Part shown: positions 59,115-64,000 of the stretch, piece by piece
Layout: every line of letters begins with the position of its first letter
How positions within the stretch are numbered: the stretch's first letter is position 1
Assembly: GCA_022842465.1 (NCBI GenBank)
Contig: JALHPN010000007.1
Span: forward strand, 26,285-90,284
Direction of reading: 5' to 3'
Length of the DNA: 64,000 bases
Origin: Polyangiaceae bacterium
Lineage (GTDB): Bacteria > Myxococcota_A > Polyangia > Polyangiales > Polyangiaceae
Made by a program: the position numbers and the translations under genes
The notes under the pieces: generated by a model
What the model saw: the letters and a program-made list of their open reading frames with translations, nothing else
Database searches by the model: none
Told to the model about the DNA's origin: nothing

Positions 59115-60029
59115 TCAGAACGTCCCTTCGAGGCGGAGCCCCGTCGCCGTCGCGCCGACGCGTGCGCGCGGCGACGGCGAGAGGACCCAGAGGACCGCTG
59201 CGCCCGCGAGCGCGACGCCCGCCGCGACGAAGCCGACCGTCGAGACGTTCCCCGCCGTCTGCGCGCCGTTCCACGCGTCGGTGCCGGCCTGGGTCGGACA
59301 GCGGAACTGGTAGACGTCCTTCGCGCAGTCGCGCTCGGCGTCCGAACGCTGCGAGAGAGCCATCGCGCCTGCGATGGAGCCGACCACGACGCCCGCGAGC
59401 CCGACACCGGCGAGTCCGACCGCCACCGTGCGACCGCTGCTGCTGCGAGGAGCCTCCATGGCGCGCGGTGGATTCGGATCGACGAGCTCGGGGATCGTCA
59501 CCTCGATCGTCTCGCCTGCGCGCGCGGTGACCGCCCGGGTGAAGGGCGTCCGTCCCGGCGCCGTCGCGACGACCGTGTGCGAGCCAGGATCGAGCGGGCG
59601 GGCGTCGTCGCTCGGCGGTACGAGCGCGCCGTCGACGCGGACCTCCTCGCCCGGCGCGGCCTTCGTCGTCGCGACGCGGAGCCTCGGGAGCACCGACTCG
59701 AGCGCGGCGGCGCGCTCGCGGGCGCTCCGTTCGCGATCGAACTTCCCCGCCGCGCGGGCGATGCGCGCGACGTCGCCGAAGAGCGCATGGGCGGTCGCGG
59801 TCCGGCCGATGTGCTCGTAGCAGTCGGCGAGGTTGAACTGCGTCCCGACCGCGGGGTCCAGCGTCTGGCTCTCGGCGAGCTTCGGACACGCCTCGACGTA
59901 GCGACCGGCCTCGACGAGGGCGCGCGCTTCCTGGAAGAGCGTCTCGGCTCGCTCGTGATCGTCGGCGCGCGCCGGCGCGCTCGCGAGGAGGAGCGCGACG
60001 GCGAGCGACGCAGGGAGAGCGCGCGGCAT
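59115..60029 (-). CDS. Exported TPR-like protein with PEGA-type region and two late membrane helices
   Basis: ATG 60029 (MPRALPASLAVALLLASAPARA) gives a clean signal peptide; ATG 60044 would overlap the kinase stop by 8 bases. The mature part begins with TPR-like helices (AETLFQEARALVEAGRYVEACPKLAES, NLADCYEHIGRTATAHALF), then a PEGA-like strand region (VRVDGALVPPSDDARPLDPGSHTVVATAPG), then two hydrophobic helices (VAVGLAGVGLAGVVVGSIAGAMAL, VGFVAAGVALAGAAVLWVLS). This layout is very common next to Ser/Thr kinases in Polyangia. It is likely the envelope partner of the kinase upstream. Confidence 0.8.
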   Translation of the reverse strand: MPRALPASLAVALLLASAPARADDHERAETLFQEARALVEAGRYVEACPKLAESQTLDPAVGTQFNLADCYEHIGRTATAHALFGDVARIARAAGKFDRERSARERAAALESVLPRLRVATTKAAPGEEVRVDGALVPPSDDARPLDPGSHTVVATAPGRTPFTRAVTARAGETIEVTIPELVDPNPPRAMEAPRSSSGRTVAVGLAGVGLAGVVVGSIAGAMALSQRSDAERDCAKDVYQFRCPTQAGTDAWNGAQTAGNVSTVGFVAAGVALAGAAVLWVLSPSPRARVGATATGLRLEGTF

Positions 60030-60036
60030 GACGGCG

Positions 60037-61503
60037 TCAATCATACCGGGACGACGCGGTGGCGGCGGGATGGACGACGGGCGACGGCACGGCCGTCGAC
60101 GCCGGGGGCGCGGGCGCCGCCGGCGCCGGGCGCGAGGACGGCGTCGCCTCGGCGGGCTTCCGGGCCGTCCCCTGCACGACCACCCGCCCTGCGCCCGGCC
60201 TCGGGCCGCTCGCCGGGGCGCTCGGGATCGCGCTCAGGGGGACATCCGAGGGCGCGATGACGGGGGCGACCGTGGCCAGGGTCTTCACGGTCGCCACCGT
60301 GGGCGCGGTCGCGGTCCCGCTCGGCGTCCCGCCCGTGAGGTCGGCGTGCCCTGCGTTGCCGGTCTCCACGCGACGGCGCACGGAGAGGACCATCAGGACG
60401 ACGCCGACGACCGCGAGCGCCGCGAGCCCGACGAGCACGCCGATCCACCGCGGCGTGGGCAGGACGCGCCGCTCGGTGCTCTCCTCGAGGATCGTGGGCT
60501 CCGTGCGCGACGCCGCGACGGCAGGCGACGACGACGGCAGCGCGGAAGACGACGTCGACGGCACGATGAGCGACGGCCGCGAGGGCGCGGCGGGCAGGCG
60601 CGAGATGCTCTCCGCCTTCAGCGCCGCCGTCGCCGTGCCGAAGGGCGCCAGCGCGCGCGCGAGCTCGGCGATCGAGGCGGGCCTCATCTCCGGATCCTTC
60701 TCGAGGCACCGTGCGACGATCCGATCGAGCCCCGCCGGCACCTCCGGCCTCCGCGCCGCGAGCGGCGGCGCAGGGTCCTGGAGGATCATCGCGAAGAGCT
60801 CCGGCATCGTCCTCGCCTCGAACGGAGCGACGCCCGTGAGGAGCTCGTGGAGGAGCGTACCGATCGCCCAGATGTCCGTCCGCGCGTCCACCCGACGCGA
60901 GGAGCGCATCTGCTCGGGCGCCATGTACTGCGGCGAGCCCATCACCGTCTGCGTCTGCGTCATCCCGTAGTCGGGCCGCGACTCGTCGACCGCGCTCGTG
61001 AGCTTCGAGATCCCGAAGTCGAGGACCTTCACGATCCGTGAACCGTCGAGCCTCTCGGTCAGGAAGAGGTTCGACGGCTTGATGTCGCGGTGGATGATCC
61101 CCTGCGCGTGCGCCTCCGCGAGCGCCTCGCACGCCTGGAGCACGTAGTCGATCGCGACGGGCACCGGCAGCGGCCCGTCTCGCTCGACGAGCGTGCCGAG
61201 ATCGGCGCCGTCGAGGTGCTCCATCACCATGTAGGGCGTGCCGTCCTCGAGCGACCCGACGTCGAGCACGCGCGCCACGTGCTCGCCCTTGATCCGGACG
61301 GAGGCGCGGCCCTCGCGGAGGAAGCGGGCGACGGCCTCGCCGTCACGAGCCGCCTCCCGCTTCATGACCTTGACCGCGACGCGATCCTCGAGCGTCACGC
61401 GGCGCGCCGCGAGCACCGTGCCCATGCCGCCCTCGCCGAGCAGGCCCTCGACGCGGTACTTGCCCGCGAGGACGTCACCCGGAGCGTGGCCTCGCGTACC
61501 CAT
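60037..61503 (-). CDS. Eukaryote-like Ser/Thr protein kinase with one membrane anchor
   Basis: ATG 61503 (MGTRGHAPGDVLAGKYRVEGLLG) is preferred; it lies 10 bases behind a TAGTCT box. The kinase domain (about residues 15-280) shows GEGGMGTVLAARR, VAVKVM, HRDIKPSNLFL, DFGISK and the MGSPQYMAPEQM activation segment. After a Ser/Pro-rich linker comes one transmembrane helix (WIGVLVGLAALAVVGVVLMVLSV) and a Pro/Ala/Thr-rich outer tail ending SSRYD. It begins an operon with the TPR/PEGA-like protein and the propeller lipoprotein. Confidence 0.93.
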   Translation of the reverse strand: MGTRGHAPGDVLAGKYRVEGLLGEGGMGTVLAARRVTLEDRVAVKVMKREAARDGEAVARFLREGRASVRIKGEHVARVLDVGSLEDGTPYMVMEHLDGADLGTLVERDGPLPVPVAIDYVLQACEALAEAHAQGIIHRDIKPSNLFLTERLDGSRIVKVLDFGISKLTSAVDESRPDYGMTQTQTVMGSPQYMAPEQMRSSRRVDARTDIWAIGTLLHELLTGVAPFEARTMPELFAMILQDPAPPLAARRPEVPAGLDRIVARCLEKDPEMRPASIAELARALAPFGTATAALKAESISRLPAAPSRPSLIVPSTSSSALPSSSPAVAASRTEPTILEESTERRVLPTPRWIGVLVGLAALAVVGVVLMVLSVRRRVETGNAGHADLTGGTPSGTATAPTVATVKTLATVAPVIAPSDVPLSAIPSAPASGPRPGAGRVVVQGTARKPAEATPSSRPAPAAPAPPASTAVPSPVVHPAATASSRYD

Positions 61504-61721
61504 CGAGCGAGGGAGACTACCACCAGGGCGGCCCACGGGGCGCCCCGCGGCGGCGGGCGCTGACGGAGACGATGGGATCGTCGCCGGTTTCGGAGGGGCG
61601 CGCGCGCGGAGGGGGGCACACCCGCGGCGAGGAACACGACCACCTGCCGACCGTACCTGCTCCAGCTCTCTGTCCGGGAATCCGTGGGACAGCCGCTTCG
61701 GTGCGGACCATCGCCTCGTCC

Positions 61722-62573
61722 TCAGGGCGCGCGCTTCGTGGGGAGGCGCCGCCGCTCCGTCGACGGGGGCTGCCCGAAGCGCTTCTGGAACGCCGCCGCG
61801 AACGAGGTCGGGTTGACGTAGCCCGCGCGGAGCGCGACCTCCGCGACGCTGGCGCCCCCGGAGCGCAGCATCACGCGCGCCTCGTCGAGCCGGCGCGTTC
61901 GCCAGTAGTCGCCGGGCGTGCACGCGAGCTCGTGGCGGAAGCTCCGTAGGAGCGTGCTCTCGCTCGCGCCGGCGCGACGCGCGAGCTCGCGCATGCCGCA
62001 CGGCTCGAAGAGGTGCGCTTCGATCCACGCGATCGCACGCTCGACGGGCGCGCTGTATTTCTGGCCCATGCTCGCGCGCTCGGCGCCCGCGTCACGATCG
62101 CGGAAGAGGAAGTAGACCTCCTTGACGATCTCCTCCTCGAGGAACCGGGTCGCGAGGTTGTCGTGCTCGCCGAGCGCCTCGCGCTCGAACGCGTAGCGAT
62201 GGACGATCTCGTGGACCCAGACCGTCCGCGGGAGGGTCTCGGGCCGCGCGAGCCAGCGATCGAGCCGCGCCCGCTCCACGCCGAGCCTCCCGTAGCGACG
62301 GACGACCTCGCCCAGCACCTCGTCGCCGAAGCCGAGGACGACGACCCGGTTCGCCGGCGTGCTCCCGGCGAGGGAGAGGACCGACCGCCGCGGCGCGACG
62401 AGACACGCCGTCCGATCGACCACCGCGCGGAGGCCTCCCGCCGTCGCTTCGACGGAGGCCGCCTCCAGGGTCACGACCAAGGCGGGCCGCTGCATGCGGA
62501 CGGAGGCGCTCTCTCCCGCGCCCACGCCGAGGACATCGAGGGTCACACGCTCGTCGCTCCTCGTGACCACCAA
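61722..62573 (-). CDS. AraC-family transcriptional regulator
   Basis: The C-terminal ~100 residues are an AraC DNA-binding domain: AIAWIEAHLFEPCGMRELARRAGASESTLLRSFRHELACTP for the first helix-turn-helix and DEARVMLRSGGASVAEVALRAGYVNPTSFAAAFQKRFGQPP for the second. The N-terminal ~170 residues are an AraC-type cupin-like ligand region (VRMQRPALVVTLEAAS, VAPRRSVLSLAG). TTG 62573 or GTG 62570 are possible starts, both within 7 bases of the amylase stop, so it probably belongs to the amylase operon and may control it. Confidence 0.85.
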   Translation of the reverse strand: MVVTRSDERVTLDVLGVGAGESASVRMQRPALVVTLEAASVEATAGGLRAVVDRTACLVAPRRSVLSLAGSTPANRVVVLGFGDEVLGEVVRRYGRLGVERARLDRWLARPETLPRTVWVHEIVHRYAFEREALGEHDNLATRFLEEEIVKEVYFLFRDRDAGAERASMGQKYSAPVERAIAWIEAHLFEPCGMRELARRAGASESTLLRSFRHELACTPGDYWRTRRLDEARVMLRSGGASVAEVALRAGYVNPTSFAAAFQKRFGQPPSTERRRLPTKRAP

Positions 62574-62577
62574 GGAG

Positions 62578-64000
62578 TCACTCTACCGGGCCGCGCACGT
62601 ACACGCGATAGGCCCAGGGACCGAGCGGCAAGCTCTGCCCGTCGTCGAGCCGCGTGGTCGCGCCGCTGAAGAGCTCGACCCAGTCGCCGGTGATCGACCC
62701 GGCGTTCGCCTGCGGGGTGAGGGTGAGGTCGGGAAGCGCGTCGGGCGAGAGGTTCAGGACGACGAGGACCGCGTCCGCTCCGCTGCGCCGCAGGAACGCG
62801 TACGCGCGCGCGTCGCGGTTCGTGTGCACCTTCCGGAAGTCGCCCATCCCAGGCTGGTGGAGCGACGGGTTCGCGCGGAAGAGGCGCAGGAGCTTCGTGT
62901 AGAAGGGGCGATACTGCTCGGGATCGGACCAGTCGATCTTCACGGCAGGATCGTGACCGAGGTTGATGCTCGACCTCACCCGCGTCCCGTCGAAGACGTT
63001 CATCCCTACCTCCTGCCCGTCGAAGACGAGGGGCTTGCCGGGCAGCGTGGAGGAGAGGACGGCGAAGGTCTTGATCCCGCCGCGATAGCGCTCGCCGAGG
63101 GTGAACTTCCCGTTGTCGTCGTGGTTGTACGTCATGCGCATCACGAGCGCGTTCGGCAGCGCTGCGTACGGGACGAGCTGGGTGTGGAGGAGCGCGTCGT
63201 CGATCGCGGTGGCCGGCTTCACGCCGTGCGCGACGTCGCCGAGGAGCGGGTAGACGTTCCAGTCGTAGGTCATGTCGAACGTCGGGTGGAAGCGGACGTC
63301 CCCGGCCTCGGCGAGGAGGAAGACCGGCTTCACCTGCTCGAGCGCGGCCCGGAGCTCCGCGAACCAGTCGAGGGGCATCGCGTGCGCGAAGTCGATGCGG
63401 AAACCGTCGACGTCGAAGTCGGCGACGAATCGACGCATCGTCTCGGTCATGTAGTCGCGGAGCGCGCGCTTCGACCAGTCGAGCTGCGCGATCCACGCGA
63501 ACTCCTGCGAGACGGGGCGGAGGGCTCCGTCGTCCCGCGCGTACCAGTCGGGGTGCTGGACGACGAGCTCGCTGTCGAAGGCGGTGTGGTTCGGGACCCA
63601 GTCGACGATGACGTGCATCCCGAGCTCGTGGGCGCGCGCGACGAGGCGCTTCAGATCCGCAGGAGAGCCGTACTCGGGGTTGAGCCGTTCGTAGCTACGC
63701 ACCGCGTACGGGTTGCCGTGCGGCGCGTCGATCGCCTGGCCGCCGTTGACGGCGATCGTGCCGCCGATCTCGTGGACAGGGAGGAGCCAGACGATGCCGA
63801 TCCCGAGCGCCAAGAGCTCGGGGAGCCGGCGCTCGACGGCGGCGAAGGTGCCTTCGGGGGAGAAATGGCGGACGTAGAGCTCGTAGACGGGCTCGCGACG
63901 GCGCCACACCTCGAACGGCTCACGGAGGGCGGCCGCCCCCGCGTCCGCGAGGGGCACCTGGGGGGCCGCGCAGGCCGCGTCCTCGGAGCCGCCTCCGGCG
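62578..64000 (-). CDS. Alpha-amylase family (GH13) glycosidase, 5' end outside the window
   Basis: The (beta/alpha)8 catalytic domain shows VIVDWVPNHTA (region I), DGFRIDFAHAM (region II with the nucleophile Asp), FLLAEAGD (region III with the acid/base Glu) and TYNHDDNGKF (region IV, His-Asp), followed by a small C-terminal beta domain. The ORF track starts at GTG 63957, but the frame stays open to the window edge and reads AGGGSEDAACAAPQ before it, which looks like the spacer behind a lipoprotein Cys. The true start is therefore probably beyond 64000, making this an exported lipoprotein enzyme acting on alpha-glucans. Confidence 0.9.
   Translation of the reverse strand, partial: AGGGSEDAACAAPQVPLADAGAAALREPFEVWRRREPVYELYVRHFSPEGTFAAVERRLPELLALGIGIVWLLPVHEIGGTIAVNGGQAIDAPHGNPYAVRSYERLNPEYGSPADLKRLVARAHELGMHVIVDWVPNHTAFDSELVVQHPDWYARDDGALRPVSQEFAWIAQLDWSKRALRDYMTETMRRFVADFDVDGFRIDFAHAMPLDWFAELRAALEQVKPVFLLAEAGDVRFHPTFDMTYDWNVYPLLGDVAHGVKPATAIDDALLHTQLVPYAALPNALVMRMTYNHDDNGKFTLGERYRGGIKTFAVLSSTLPGKPLVFDGQEVGMNVFDGTRVRSSINLGHDPAVKIDWSDPEQYRPFYTKLLRLFRANPSLHQPGMGDFRKVHTNRDARAYAFLRRSGADAVLVVLNLSPDALPDLTLTPQANAGSITGDWVELFSGATTRLDDGQSLPLGPWAYRVYVRGPVE

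Overview
The window is a stretch of very GC-rich chromosome from a myxobacterium (Myxococcota, most likely the Polyangia/Sorangiineae side). The best markers are an adjacent mglB-mglA pair (roadblock GAP plus Ras-like polarity GTPase with the TVPGQ switch), a FrzS/AglZ-type pseudo-receiver coiled-coil protein, an Imm11 (MXAN_0049-type) immunity protein, two eukaryote-like Ser/Thr kinases, several hybrid histidine kinases, and many lipoproteins with Asp/Gly/Pro-rich spacers. No rRNA, plasmid or phage genes are visible; one tRNA-Arg(CCG) is present. Two contradictory facts about the edges matter: the first ~69 bases may hold the start of a minus-strand gene, and the GH13 amylase at the right edge is open to the end of the window.

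Layout. 0-4 kb: GST-like protein and three exported proteins (a propeller-like lipoprotein, an Ig-like protein, a CxxCH lipoprotein), then a broken four-helix-bundle gene running into a 243-bp inverted-repeat element. 4-12 kb: FrzS/AglZ-like protein, hisIE, a DHH-type phosphoesterase, a double acetyltransferase, an orphan immunity protein, a Pro-rich membrane protein and pdxH. 12-20 kb: GAF/HD-GYP protein, an OprP-like porin, a lipoate-ligase-like protein, a PAP2 phosphatase coupled to an outer-membrane-type protein, and an M20 peptidase. 20-25 kb: mglB-mglA, an unlisted 42-residue basic protein with a good promoter, an ECF sigma factor fused to a membrane segment, queD with a BFD-type [2Fe-2S] protein, a 2,4-dienoyl-CoA-reductase-like SDR and ctaA. 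25-33 kb: Ser/Thr kinase, threonine/serine exporter with a PilZ protein, a hybrid histidine kinase, a LEA14-like lipoprotein and two membrane proteins.

33-51 kb reads as a redox/stress island: a zinc alcohol dehydrogenase with a small membrane partner, a chemotaxis-like operon (thioredoxin-fold protein, CheA-like kinase without a CheW domain, CheX, CheY), a P-type cation ATPase, and a tightly overlapping operon nifJ - dihydroorotate-dehydrogenase-like - thioredoxin/CcdA fusion - ArsC/VOC fusion, followed by a catalase-fold lipoprotein. Four transcription units here carry sigma-54-like GG-N10-GC elements that sit the same short distance (12-15 nt) from the start codon, which suggests a co-regulated regulon with nearly leaderless mRNAs. 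This is the best candidate for an undescribed system.

51-64 kb: DEAD-box helicase, a lipoprotein coupled to a CBS-pair protein, a large PAS/GAF hybrid histidine kinase, a small membrane protein, an operon of Ser/Thr kinase, TPR/PEGA-like protein and lipoprotein, and an AraC regulator behind the GH13 amylase. Genes pack tightly, convergent genes often overlap by a few bases, and several start codons lie only 6-10 nt behind a TAnnnT-type -10 box. All functional statements come from reading motifs by eye; no database search was run.
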